Program-made: the position numbers and the translations under genes
Shown here: in pieces, positions 1 through 11,975 of the stretch
Position numbering within the stretch: the stretch's first letter is position 1
Layout: every line of letters starts with the position of its first letter
Assembly (NCBI RefSeq): GCF_949628215.1
Contig: NC_134276.1
Location: forward strand, 31,126,226-31,190,225
Length of the DNA: 64,000 nucleotides
Direction of reading: 5' to 3'
From: Phalacrocorax aristotelis
Taxonomy: Eukaryota; Chordata; Aves; Suliformes; Phalacrocoracidae
The notes under the pieces: model-generated
What the model saw: the letters and a program-made list of their open reading frames with translations, nothing else
Database searches by the model: none
What the model was told of the DNA's origin: nothing

Positions 1-393
1 CTGTGCTCAGACCACATTTAGTGAAGCTTCTGACCCAACAGAAATTGAGAATTTGAGTGACATTAGTAAAAATCTTGGTCCTTGAAGACTAGCTTGATAG
101 CCAGTAAGGACTGATTTCCTCAGTTTTGGCCTAGTGATCTTTCAGGTGTGTTTCAGGCTCAGACACTGAATAGATTCCTTCTCACTGCTGTGATGTTTTC
201 CTGTGAAAGGAAAACATTTCCCCTATTGCTCGTGAACAGTGGATCAAGCATCAGTTTAAGAGAGGACATATTTCCTTTTAAAAAAAAAAAAAAATTCAAA
301 AAAACTTAAAACCACACAATTTTTAAGTCTCTGTTCCTGACACCACCACCAAAATCTTGACATTAACTAGTTAGAAAATACTTGGTTAAATAC
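1..393. other. PHF11 intron (no exon seen)
   Basis: This is intron sequence after the 394-527 exon. It includes an A-run at about 280-294. No further PHF11 exon is recognised. Confidence 0.6.
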
Positions 394-527
394 CGGTAGA
401 CTCCATTGTCTTCATCCGTTTGGATTGCTGCATCATCACAGAGTGCACAGAAGTAGTGATAACTTCTTCGACAGGCTCTTTCCTCGCATCCCACAGTGGC
501 TCCTTTCTCGCGACAGAAGTTGCACAC
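394..527 (-). CDS. PHF11: PHF11 exon: core of the extended PHD finger
   Basis: The exon is 134 nt. On the minus strand the acceptor is ...cctgttctag and the donor is ctaccg|gtattt. It encodes 44 residues plus two bases. Visible are CNFC, GATVGC, then a C and RSYHYFC, the zinc ligands of the second half of the extended PHD finger, followed by the acidic TDEDNG. The next exon is not visible in bases 1-393, although a bare 'cacag' stands at base 1. Confidence 0.93.
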
Positions 528-3500
528 CTAGAACAGGACGAGGTTTAGCAGGTAAGCATTACAGACAACTACTGAAAATCTTGCCGTACGAGGAAAATAC
601 TATCCTCTGTGGGAAAATCAAACCTTTCATTGTAAGTTGCCTCTGTATAACTCATCAAGCAAGTTCACTCCTGCAAACTCCTACCCTGGTCATTATTTCA
701 GCCACCTTTTTGCTGTCTCACCTCTATTTCATACTGATGAATTTGAAACATGATGCAAAGAGCCATGTGAGGACACTGGGCAACTTCCCCCCTCCCATAA
801 ATCTTGCCCAAGTTATTTCAATACTTAATGGTATTGCTGCTTGTATTTATGTTTTCTAGGCTAACTTTGTAATGAGTCCCACCCAGAACGTAAGGGAAGA
901 GGGCAGCTGAGGACAAAGCCAATAAGAAAACCTCATATAAATAACCTCCCTTCTGTGAAAACCAGAAGGTGTTTCCCTTTACACTTATGGATTGCATAAT
1001 TTTCCTTCATGCACTGGCTAGTCCCTCACCAAAGAGTCTTAGGAAACTTAAATGCCATGAAACTCAACACATTTTAATACAAAATTAATTAAATTTCACC
1101 AAATATAATGTCAAATCAATGTTTCTAACTCTAAATCCGTAATTTTCCTAATCTTAGATCAGAAGGACCAAGTACTTTTCTGCATTTTTTTCAAGGGTAA
1201 CACAGGCCAGAACAACCTTCAGTACTATGACATGGAACTAAGTGCAGATTCAGAAAGAAACTCCTTACCAGCCGCTTTCCTCTCTTGAGTTCTTTCAACA
1301 CTGATGCCACATCAAACCTTATATCCAGATTATCTGGGTTATGCTCTTCAGATTCCACAAATCCTGAGGAAAATAACTAACAACAAAAGAGACAATATTA
1401 AGAATTACTAAAGTGACTCAGTCACCAGTGAATTGCAGAGAAAAGAGAGGAAGGGTACATCTTTTCTTATTGCACAACAACTTGCCCTATCTAAGAAAGG
1501 CTGATTTTTCTCTGTGTTTTTAAGAGGTTTCACCTACTCTGAACAAGGAGCTGTGCTTAAACCTTTTCCCAGACAAAAGAAGTTCCTCTGTCTATATAGG
1601 AGATTTCTCATGACCTGAAGGTGAGCTAAGAAAAGATTACGAGGTGATAAAGTAGACTTAATAAGAAGTGGGAATGAAGAAAGCCTGGTAGTCCAGGCTG
1701 CCCGGAGTAAGGAGAAGCTCTTCAGCTGACAGACCTCCACACCTCGAACATCTTGTTATCTGCCCAGTTGTTCAGGCTTACAGCTGGCTGCAACATTTCT
1801 CTCTAACAAAACTTCCATGCAGTTCAACAACAGTTGACTGCATGAGAAACATTGTACAAAGCCTTGGAGAAACTCATAAAAAACGCATACCTGCACGTTC
1901 GGGCCGCTTTAATTCCCATAGAAGTGCTGAGCCATGACAATAGGCGAGGAAGGGAAAGTTCTTAGCAACTTTTTCTAATCATTATATATAGCTAATTCCA
2001 AAGAAAAGTGAGCTACCCTTACGTCAACTGGCAGGCACAGTCTGCTCAGAAGGTGATAGCTAACCGCAAAAAAGCCAAACAGCGCAGAGAAGACTAAGGC
2101 AGAGAAATTAGTAAAGTTGTGGCGTGGGAAGAGACGGGAGAAAGAGGGAGAGAGAAAAAAAGTTTCAACATGGAAGCAACATTTTAGCCCTAACAAAGCC
2201 TGTTTCAAACAAAACACCCAAGTAACACTAAAATAGGCATCAGATGTTTCTGAAACATTCTGCTAAAGAAAAAAAATAGTAGTAGAAAAATAAAGATGTA
2301 AACATAAAACCTGCAAGAATAAGAAGGCTGGAACAGTGAAAGCCAAAAAGCTGTTCCTGCAGCAGATGCATCTCCTGTACTAAGTGACCCTCACTGAAGG
2401 GAGGATAGGAGAATATGGCATCTGTAATTGATTCTGCACACAAAGAACCAGCTCCACTAAGATCCTGGAATAAAGGGGAGGCATTTTGACAGCAAGAAAA
2501 GTAAATACACTCTAGTATCACAGCACACTTAGAGCTTCATGGATATTTTTGTATTATCAACTTCTGATATTTTTCTTCCTTATTTTATACAAGGCACAGA
2601 CTGGGAAGTTTTTTACCTTGATCTACCAAGTGATGCAAATATTTTCCTGCAAAGGTTTAATTAAATAAACAACTTTTCGTGGTTTGAGCAGCCTCATTCA
2701 ATTCCATGTCTCAAGAAGACCTATTTCTACTGATAGGCTGCATGTGTGTCTAGAACATTGATCAGGAACAGACATGCATGAAAACACCACAAATCAATGT
2801 CTCCAGCTGTGCAGCTGTGGCCCACCCCCTCCAAAATTCTGCCCTGTTGCTTTTCATAGCTTTCCAATCTAATATAAGCTTGCTGGTTTGGGTAACCAAC
2901 CTTTTAATTCAGGCACCACTGCAGAGTCAAAAATAGACAGGCAGTGCAAACTTCCTCTTTAGCCCTTCTTCTCCACTCCTCTTAGGTACCGACCAACTAA
3001 AAGCCACTCACCAGACAATCCTGATGAGCTGCAATATTTTGCTCTCCGGCAATATACATTATGGAACCAGCCTCCCCTGGTGGACAAAACGCACACGTTG
3101 TTCTCACCATCTTCGCCATTATCGAGAAAACACCTAGAGCAGGAAAACTGGGACAAAACATAAGCAGTTGGTGCAACTCACACACACCAAGCAGGACGAA
3201 CAGAGGAAAGCAGAGCTTGCTAGCACTTGCCCTCTAACTGCTCCTTCACCTACATCCCCTGAGCCTTGGCACTTTGGTCCTCCAGCAACAACTAGTATAG
3301 AATAGGCAAAGCCTGCTCTTGGGACAGCAGTGGGATGGAAACCAGCTCCCTAGAGCCCCAGCAGTTAGGGCAGGAGGAAAACTATTTTATTTTCTCTTGG
3401 AAAGTCTCTAATAAGTTGTAAGGGATAATACGAGAGTTTTCAAGCTTGCTCAACAATATCTACTCCAACAATAGGCCCAAGAGCAGGACAGCAAGACATG

Positions 3501-6500
3501 CCCTAGATGTGAAACCCCTTTTATTTGGAGGTCAACCATTCATAGCAGTGCCTTCCTTAAGCTAGTTCTGCCACACTGAGACTGTAAGTCAACCAAGGAG
3601 AGAGAAACAGCCATCCTCAAGCTTCTCCAGTGCCTTCCAAGAGTTCACAGAAAACAAGGAAGAAACACTAACTGCTTACTGTAAAGATGTAACAAGGAAG
3701 CATGGAAAGGCTTGCAAGTAAAAGGGGGCAGAAGACAGAGTCAGAAACTTTGAACATTCTCTCAGTGAGGCAGAGGCTAACATAAGTGACATAATTTTCT
3801 CTAGACCCTGGGATTTGCCCCATGGACATCTGTGCTCTTTTTTGGCCATATCCACTCGAGTCTTAATTGTTCTTCTTCACACATTCTCTCTTTTCCCCCA
3901 CCAGCTGCAAAATTTTAAGGCTAGCTACTTATTTTACAAAACAGTCTAAATGCTTCTGGATAAGCCTTTACCCACATCCCCCACCAGCATTTTACAGCAT
4001 CACACCACACATTAGTAGCACAAGTTTTACTTCGTCTATGGTTTCTGTGCAAGTCCGCACCGCAGAAATCTTCAGCAACTTCCCAGTCCTACTAGGTGTG
4101 ACACTCCAAACTTCCCTTTGCTGGAGACGTCACCTCCAACAGCACAAACTCCTGTAGGATAAGGGTAAGAAAAGTCTGCTTTTACTTTCAAGAAATAAGA
4201 AAATCTGAGGTTAAATTATTCTGGTGAAAGAGAGGCAGGAAGGTCCATGTACAAAACAGACAGAAAATCTCAGTCCAGCAAATCTCACAACCTTCCTGTG
4301 GCTTTCAACAGCCAACCTCTGTTTTCGTTAGTTCCCATCTCCTTTCTGTAAGTGGAGGGGATAGTCTCAAATGACAAAAAAAACAGAGTAGAAGGGGATT
4401 TCCTCCCCTGCCTCTGCCACTGAGAATTTACTTACTCATGGCAAGTCACTTTGTCTCCACACACATCTGATTTTGCCCCCCATCCTTCTATCTCTTGTAA
4501 GCAAGGTAGGATAGAGACTGATTTCCAATATCCATCTATACAGTGACCATCACATTAGTCACAGAACTTAGGCATTAAATAAATATGACAGAAACAAATA
4601 GAAATGTACAGAAATAGATATAGTAGGAATAGAATAGAAAACAAAGATGTAAAGAAATTAAAAAGCAGAACAAGTTAAGAGTTTGAACAGCCTAGAACTC
4701 AGGAAAAGTTATCTGCAGCAAGCTAATACCTGGAATCGAAGCAGATACATAGGCCCTGCTCAGGCCCAGTCAGAGGATCCAGCTCCACGGGCTCTGGGAA
4801 TTTTGTGAGAAAGAGCCTAAAAGTGGAATCTGTAGATTCCCTGGTGTTCTTGCAGGCTCAGGAGAAATCGTGGTGCTGCAGGAAAACAGAGGACACTCAG
4901 TCAAGGTCCACCTTTGGGTTACTCCAGCACCTTTGCAGGAATCCTAAAGTGGTGAAAGGACAGCTCTTGGCCATTCCTCACTGCAGAAGAAGCCAGCCTG
5001 CACCTGCTACCCCATTTAGCCTGGTATCCTCTCACACACAGGTGTGTTGCTTTGGCCCTGTGCTCTTCCCTAGCTTTCTGCTACAGATTACTGCCAGGGA
5101 GAAGATACTGAGCTAACCGGGGCAATGGATTTGGCTAGCTGCTCTCAAGTGAGAAGGGAGAGGCTAAGGGTATGGTTCCCGTTCCATATTTTAATTACAT
5201 TTCACCCAAACAAACCTTGCTTTCGCAGGGCTTAAGCCTGCCGCTCACGGATTCCATCTGACACCCCAGGATCTGTCTGAAAAGGCAAGAAATAGTTGTT
5301 CCTTACTCAGCTCCTCCAGTAACGCTCGTGACAGCAAACATCTATTATTCTCTCTCCTATTGTCTCTTTTTCAAGTTGAAGAATATGAAACTATTTAGTT
5401 GTTCCTTGTACATAAGCTGCTCCACATCTTTGATCATCCCTGTGACTTCCCAATCTCTCCTTTACTCCTGCTATGTTCCAAGAGGAGCAAACGGCCTCAC
5501 CTCCAAAAGGGTGGGCTACCATTTACAATACAAAGGCACAACGGTGCTCTGTATTTTTCTCCTATTAATAATTCAGTCACATTTTAAACTGCTACAGAGT
5601 ATGGACCTGACACTTCAATAGAACTACGTATTATAGTCCCCCAGATCTCTTTCCTAAGTGGTATCAGATAACATGGAGAGCAGCGGCATTTTGATTGTTG
5701 CTCTGACACATGCATCATTTTCCACTTATCGATGCTGGATTTTCACCTGCTATTTTATAGTCAAATCACTCACTGTCACAAAGTCCTTCTGCAACTCTTC
5801 CCAGCCAGCTCTCACTTTGACTGCCACAGAAGCCAACTGTGGCAACCTAAGGTGATTAATTTATCCGTAAGAGCTAGAAGGCCCTTCCACTGCCCTCTGC
5901 TAAAAACAGAGCAAATGAAGTTGCAAAACAGAAGGCAGAGGAAAGGCAGCTGAGGGATATGTGACTGGCTGCTCCTCTGGTACCTGTGCTGTTTCCTACA
6001 AGCAGTTTTGGTTGTTTTTTTTTTCCCCAACAGTGACGACATGGAAGAGAACAGGAATTGAAACAGAAAGTAAACTGAGACAAGAACATTGTTGGCCAGC
6101 ACACACGGATTATGATACTTCCAAATACACCTTGCTGAAACATTACCCGTTTGTCTAAGTATTTGCTCTCCAGAATCAATTCTGAGAACACCCTTGCACG
6201 TAAATACACACATTTTGCCCAGGAGGAAACTAAGGCACAGAATGTCACTTGGCATAACTATAGGGGAGTAAGGAAAAGAACCCAAGTCCCCTCAGTTGCA
6301 GAGAGCTACTGAAACCCACTGCCCCAGCTCCTACTCTTCTCTTCAACCTAGTATAGTGAAGGATTTGATCTACTGAAGTAAGGAGAAGGGAGGAAATTAC
6401 ACACTTGTTACACCCACTGTGTCCTCCATTTGCACTTTGTGGGGAAAGAAGCACTGCTGGTCATATATTGGCTAGGCATGATCTACACAAGCCCCCTCTC

Positions 6501-7835
6501 CATCCCTCAAGTCATTAGCAGCATAAACACACGCAGCCTTTGCATGGGTTTCAGAACAAAACCCAAAGAAACCCCTCTTTCTGATCACCTTTTACTTGCT
6601 ACAGGGGAAATATCTTTACAATATAAAAAATTATTTTATTTAGAAAAGTATACATTAATGTACCTGATCCAAGTGATGGAGGTGATTGGAGGGTTCCTCA
6701 TTAGATCTAAACTCTCACCTATTCACAAGATCACAGAATAGTTTGGGTTGGAAGGGGCCTTTGAAGATCATCTAGTCCAACCCCTCCCTGCCATGGGCAG
6801 GGACACCTTCCACTAGACCAGGTTGCTTAAAGCCCCATCCAACCTAGCCTTGAATGTTTCCAAGGGTGGAGCATCTGCAACTTCCTTGGGCAACTTGGGG
6901 CAGGGTCTCACCACCCTTAACGTAAAAAATGTCTTCCTTATGTCCAATCTAAACCTACCCTCTTTCACTTTAAAACCGTTGCCCTTTGTCCTGACAAAAC
7001 AGGGCCTGAGAAAAAGTCTCAGTCTTTGTGATAAGCCCCCTTTATATATTGAAAGGCCGCAATAAGGTGTCCCCCCAGCCTTCTCTCTCCAGGCTGAACA
7101 ACCCCAACTCTCTCAGCCTTTCCCCTTAGGAGAGGTGCTCCAGCCCTCTGATCATTCTTGTGGCCCTCCTACGACCTGCTCCAACAGTTCCATGTCTTTT
7201 CAGTGCTAAGAGCTCCAGAGCTGGACGCAGTACTGCAGGTGGGAGATGCTTGGACTTCTACTGTTAGATGTCCTCAGCCACACCCTGATGCACCTCACAG
7301 AATAACACCTTACCCTCTCCTGACATGCCGCTTCCAGCATTTTAAACACAGCAGTGCCATTTTTAAGACACTAACAGTTCCTGAAGATCGACTCTCTGCC
7401 GATTTAGACATCCGGGCGCTGAGGCGGGACATGCTGAGGCGGTATCTCCCCTCATACCCCAGTACTTCGAGGCCTAACGGGGCGAGTTGACATCTAGTTG
7501 GGGCCTGACTCGGCGCTGAGCCTCCCGGGGCGGGGCCTGCCGCCCCGGGAGGCTCAGTACCGAGTCAGGCCCGGCAGTGGGTGGCCTCAGGACAACGGCA
7601 ACCACTACTGACGGAAACCCGGGGTCGCCCTCACAGCCGCTCCCTCAGCCCCGCTCTCCCCCCGAGCCGCAGCCGGGCCCGTTCATTAAGACTCGGGGTG
7701 GGGGGGGGGAAGGGTAAGGAACGGGACGGACGGGACACGACACCTGGCACCGAGGGGGCGCCGAACAGCGGGTGGCCCCAGTTCCACCTCCCCTCCATTC
7801 CCGCAGCAAGACTTACCGCGGGGTGGGGGAACCAT
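394..7835 (-). CDS. PHF11: PHF11, PHD finger protein 11 (5' portion, spliced, runs off the window)
   Basis: PHF11 is a nuclear protein with an extended PHD (zinc knuckle plus PHD) finger, implicated in transcription in lymphocytes. Three well-supported coding exons lie at 3012-3133, 1269-1376 and 394-527, and a tentative first exon ends at 7817. Joined, they give the family order: CAFC knuckle, EQNIAAH..C, then LFSSGFVE, RFDVASV, and CNFC..KGATVGC....C.RSYHYFC. This follows human PHF11 closely as I remember it. All borders are AG/GT and phases agree (0, 0, then 2). The first clear ATG is at 3119-3117. An in-frame upstream ATG at 7835-7833 would add a few residues if the 7817 donor is used. 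The last exon here ends inside a codon, so the coiled C-terminal half lies left of base 1. The gene is in tandem with SETDB2 upstream. Confidence 0.88.
528..3011. other. PHF11 introns around the 1269-1376 exon
   Basis: The two introns are 528-1268 and 1377-3011. A 70-nt exon-like stretch at 1891-1960 was considered and rejected. Nothing else is recognised. Confidence 0.7.
1269..1376 (-). CDS. PHF11: PHF11 exon: linker between zinc knuckle and PHD
   Basis: This 108-nt, phase 0-0 exon encodes 36 residues beginning LFSSGFVESEE and ending in a basic KELKRGKRL run. The acceptor used is the TTAG at 1378-1377, preceded by a good pyrimidine tract. A second AG 14 nt further in (after cctcag) would break the family-conserved LFSSG motif and the phase. 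The donor is ggctg|gtaagg. Confidence 0.92.
3012..3133 (-). CDS. PHF11: PHF11 exon: N-terminal zinc knuckle
   Basis: The 122-nt exon has acceptor cctgctctag and a strong donor ctg|gtgagt. It encodes 40 residues after a split codon: VFSIMAKM, then TTCAFCPP, and EQNIAAHQDCL at the end. The likely start ATG (3119-3117) lies five codons in. The residues before it also resemble the family (GVF...), so translation may begin in an upstream exon instead. Confidence 0.92.
3134..6726. other. PHF11 intron 1, unique part
   Basis: No repeat or coding match is recognised. The open frames here are short and show no family resemblance. Confidence 0.6.
6727..7245 (-). mobile_element. CR1 LINE 3' fragment
   Basis: The sequence opens with tcacagaatagtttgggttgg, the reverse complement of the CR1 3' end. 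It continues through the 3' UTR and the last part of the reverse transcriptase ORF, and stops near 7245. It is 5'-truncated and has no intact ORF. It lies in PHF11 intron 1. Confidence 0.92.
7501..7572. repeat. 33-bp near-perfect inverted repeat
   Basis: Arms 7501-7533 and 7540-7572 are reverse complements with two mismatches (cg against ta). They are separated by the 6-base spacer ggcctg. The arms are very GC-rich. It lies inside the PHF11 CpG island, downstream of the presumed start, in intron 1. Confidence 0.9.
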
Positions 7836-7900
7836 CCACGCACGATCGCCCACTTCCACAATCCCTCACCTTTCCCCCCCCGCCCCAACTCTCCCGCGCG
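7817..7900 (-). CDS. PHF11: Putative PHF11 first exon
   Basis: Inside a CpG island, a strong minus-strand donor (ccgcg|gtaagt) ends at 7817. An ATG at 7835-7833 reads MVPPPR and continues in the correct phase into the 3133 exon as ...RGVFSIM. The upstream edge is unknown; 7900 is a guess from the CCAAT boxes at about 7940-7960. The exon could instead be entirely 5' UTR, with translation starting at 3119. The peptide itself has no recognisable homology. Confidence 0.4.
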
Positions 7901-8070
7901 GAAGTGGGTGTGCCCAGCCGCCGCACGGAGCATGCTCATTGGGCACCCGCCGATGATTGGCTGCGGCTCCGGCGTGGAGGGGAGCGGGGAGGGAGATGCG
8001 CCGCCGGTCACGTGGCCAGTGTCCTTTGGGCGTGCCGGACCCGATAACCGCAGGTTCGATACCCGCGTCT

Positions 8071-11000
8071 GGCGCTCCCGGTGGCCGCCGTTGGGCAGCC
8101 ACTTCCCAAGGGATTTTTCACCACGGGGTAGGGGAGATCCTGCATCCTTCCATCGTCCCCCGTTCATTTTTGCACGTCCCTTAATCAGAACAAGTAAGAG
8201 ACCTGAATGCAATAGGGAGGTCACGAGCAGTGCCCAACATGGAGCTGGCAGGGTGACATCTGACCAAGCAGCTGATTCAAGAGAGGGGCATGAAAAGCCA
8301 GGACACAGTGGTGTGCCTCCCGCAACCATAAGGCCCTTCTTTCAGTCTGCCTCTCCATGGTGGAGGAGGCAGCAGCTGCAGCACGCTGGCTTCATACCCG
8401 CCCATGGTGGTGCTCACCCAGCACACAAAGGACTGGACCAGTCCGATGCCACCGGTCAGCGCTTCCCTTGGTCAGGAGGTTGAAGACAGGCTTGTCCTCA
8501 GGCAATCGAGGATACAAGACTTCCTACTGTGCCAGCTCCTCACTGCAGGGCTTTGCCAGTCCTTCCTTGAACATAAGCGTGACACAGGCTGACCCCCTCC
8601 AGCTGCCTGCTGCTGGAGTAGTGAGGAGTGGGCCCTACCTAACTGCAAAGCATAAGCACTACTGGGAGAAGCTTGGTGCTCTGCTGATCTCAACACAACA
8701 CTCACCAAGGGATTTCCTGTTCCTGCTTCATGCAGGTTCAAGTGTTTCTGCAAGCTCTTTGAACATCAGCGACTCGAGGCTTAAGGCAAAATCGTGCCAG
8801 CAAGACCAAGGTTCAGGCCTAAGTGAAGTTCCTCTGCATTGCGTGGGGTCATTAAACAAACCCTGTATTTCCACCCTCATACAGCTCACCAGCCACAACA
8901 TAACAGGCACATACTGGCCCACCAGAAGGCCATACCAAACACAACATGGAGCTTTCTAAGATCAGTTCCCTTTACTGGCTAGAACAGCCTTAGCTTTTCA
9001 GCACTGCTGGCATCATTCCAGCTGGTGTCCCAAATCTCTTGGACCTGACCAGATGCAGTATTTCAGAGCCAAGGTCAGCTCATGCATGTGGGCTTGCAAT
9101 TAGGTTGCATCTAATAGCCAGATGCTGCTACACAACACCAATTCCCAAATCCATTATCTAGATGATACTCAAATGAGACAACTGGATTCAAGCACCCTTA
9201 CAGGTGCAGAAGTCAAACTAGGAAAAGTTTCCTAATGCAAGTCTGTTCTTCAACACAGAAAAAATAATTCTCTGTGGAGGATAACCAATTGCAAGTCCCT
9301 TGTGATCTCTTCTTCCAAAGCCCTGCTCCACAGAACCATGTAGTACTGAAACAGGTGGAGGTAGAAATTAGTGCTCAGTAATTTTTTGGAAAAAAAAGGA
9401 ATATCAGTGTAATGTGCTCCAGTCCCATTTCTTTTATACCTATGCATAGGTGATCTTCAGTTGTCTTTGCATTTGTATGCTCACCTGGAGGGCTAATATT
9501 TATTTCCCTAGAGGTCATGAAGCCCTCATACGTCCTTGCATCCCTACAGTCCCTCTGTTGGGACAGTCCTGATCACCGTAAGAGTCAGCAATGTCCACAC
9601 TGCATGGCTGGACCACACCATTTCACGGGAACAAGGTACCACCCTGAAATAGCCTACATTTGTTTCAGACTTCTCCTCTGCTGGTCCTCCAGCAGTGCTG
9701 TAAAACCTACATGTCCCTGCAGGTCAACAGAAACTGTGACTTCAGGGCATCTCCAAAGGCCTGCTTCACATCTCAATGCAACTAATTCCCATCAGGCACT
9801 CTTCTTCTGTTTTGATACCCCTGACAGGCTGACGAGAAGTCCCAAATGTATCATTCCACAGGCGCTTTCAAGTGTTTCACTTGGAGCATTTCCACCTATT
9901 CTTCTCTTGGTGCTCGTGCTTGGTGCTTTTACATGATGCTCTGTTAAAGCACGGGTGGCACAAGGGGCTACGTTCTGAAATACGCCCATCCCTGAGCTGT
10001 GTAAGCACAGGCAGATGAACTGGGAGCTGAGTAGAGAGCAAGTTCAGATGAGCACTCTCTCAATGCATATTGAACTGTACAGCCATTACCTGTGGAGGAT
10101 GCTTGCCAACCACCTTCAGCAGAACCCATTTTAATAAAAATTTAAAAAAAAAAAAAAATCACAAAAACTGGTGGAGAATGTAAGGTAAGCTTGCAGAAGG
10201 ACAGGTTATGATCTCTGGTCTGTTATGTTAGTTTTGCAAGCAGCAGAAGCATCAGACTGTGAGGGGACTTGAAGCTGGGTTGCAACCGCTATATCCAGTG
10301 TATCCTCATGTGGAGGAGAATGAAGAAGCACCAGCCTGAAGACAGACCCAACACACACAACTAGCCAAAAAGCCACATCTGATACACATACCTACTGTAA
10401 AATCCATGCTGACAGCAGGCTCTCACATAGTTGCAGACCACGGAGCAAGTAAGTGCTTTCTCTTTTGAAACATCATGTCTGTTTCCTGCAGCAAGAAACG
10501 AACTTTTCCTCACCAGCTCAGTACCATAATTCCTACCACTCATCTGGGAAATATAATCAATGGCACTAAAATGTACTTTTTTTCTCCCTTCATTCTTTCA
10601 ATGACGCTCCCATCCGCTTTTCCACATTCAAGTTGAGCTTGGAAAGAGGTATTTTCTGCATCCTCACTTGTTTAAAAGGCTTACACCAGTGTTGGGTTAC
10701 TTGCCATGCAGTTCAGCATGTCTCTGGAGTTTTTTACATTGCATGACGTTATTCTAAGGCATATTGCCTCTCAGCAGAGGCAGCTCTTCAATGAAGCAAG
10801 AAGCAGCAGAGCTGAATGCTGACTGCTGCTAACATGGTGGTACTCCTCAGTGACAGAGGGGTGGAAGGGGACTGATCAGGACAAGGGTGGGTGGTTCTGA
10901 GGGAAACCCCACTCTTCTGCGTCTAGCTCTGAAGATGCATGATGAAACCAGACACAAATCCGTAGCGTGACAACTGGAACAAAAGCTGAGTAGGGGTTTG

Positions 11001-11975
11001 CTTGGTGGATGTGCCAGGCTCTCAAACAGGGCCGTGAGACAGAAGAGCTGAGGGGTTTTTTGTGAGCAGAACAGTTCACCGGTCTGATATCCCTGTTAAA
11101 TGTCCATTTTTAGCAGGCTTAAACGCCTCATACATGCTGAGGCTGTTCAGAGGTGTAAAAGCAGCGCCTGTTGCACCATAATCCTGTGTCTTTTAAGCTT
11201 GAAGCATCCAAAACAAACTTAAAAAACAGCTTAGGGCCACAGCTACCATATTTGTCCACAGTTACACAGCAGAGATGCAACCCAGTTAAAAGAAGACTAA
11301 CCCTAAGCCATGTGGACATAAGCCACCTGCTGCCCCTTGGCCTCAGGGCCGAGAACTGGTTCCTGCTTCTTTTTCACTTTGCATTATAGCCGTAGGCTTG
11401 AAATCTCTATTATGTGGCCATGGCAGTCTCTCACAGGCATATTTCATTCCCATATACAACTGCCTAAATCACCACTAACTCTTGCAAATAGTACTTCTCT
11501 CTGCTCTGCAAAACAGGAAATCCAGTGACAAAATCTGCTGATGGCCGAGCAAATACAGACAGTTCTGAATGATTTGCCATGCATGATTGGCCAATTGTGG
11601 GCTCCCCACAAATTCAGGAAATGAAGGTAAGGTGAACTGCAGGACCAGCTTTAAATCCACCTGCAACAGATGCATTCAACTCCTTCCCCAAGCTAGCAGT
11701 AGTTTGGTTCAGCCTCCAAAGGAAGCAAAGGCCCAGGCCATAACTAGGCCAAAAATGTCTCTAGTTCCAACCTGTTCTCTGAAAACCCACACAGCACAGG
11801 GTGACATGGTGAGCATCGATGCATATGGGCTTGGAAACTGGAACACACAGTTAACACATGAATAGCAGGTGGTTCTTCCAAGACTCATTTATCAAGGAAC
11901 AAAGAAAGTTGTGGGTACAAGGAGACTCATCCTTATTTTTTTCCATCGCGTGTCATTTGACTATGAGCCAACCAC
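8071..11975. other. Intergenic stretch between SETDB2 3' end and PHF11 promoter
   Basis: No convincing exon, RNA gene or mobile element is seen. The open frames at 8357-8959 and 9517-9936 have no recognisable domain. An A-run sits near 10143-10157. A SETDB2-PHF11 read-through transcript, known in human, would cross this region. Confidence 0.5.

Larger units (their letters stand above)
7380..8070. promoter_or_regulatory. CpG-island promoter of PHF11
   Basis: The stretch is GC- and CpG-rich compared with its flanks. Two ATTGG boxes at 7938-7942 and 7956-7960 read as CCAAT on the minus strand. That places a minus-strand start roughly at 7860-7900, consistent with the donor at 7817. No TATA box is visible. 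A long inverted repeat lies at 7501-7572. Confidence 0.7.

Noticed and set aside
1-6. A possible minus-strand AG acceptor (cacag) at the window edge for the next PHF11 exon.
   Set aside because: It has no pyrimidine tract, and the exon itself would lie outside the window, so it cannot be supported.
1891-1960. A 70-nt minus-strand candidate PHF11 exon that keeps the frame if joined to the AG after cctcag at 1363-1362.
   Set aside because: Its acceptor has no pyrimidine tract. The upstream TTAG acceptor at 1378-1377 directly restores the family motif LFSSG in phase without it.
7631-8329. Long minus-strand open frame of 232 codons in the PHF11 CpG island.
   Set aside because: It is low-complexity, GC-driven and without a known domain. 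Such frames are expected in CpG islands, and its frame does not join the PHF11 exon in phase.
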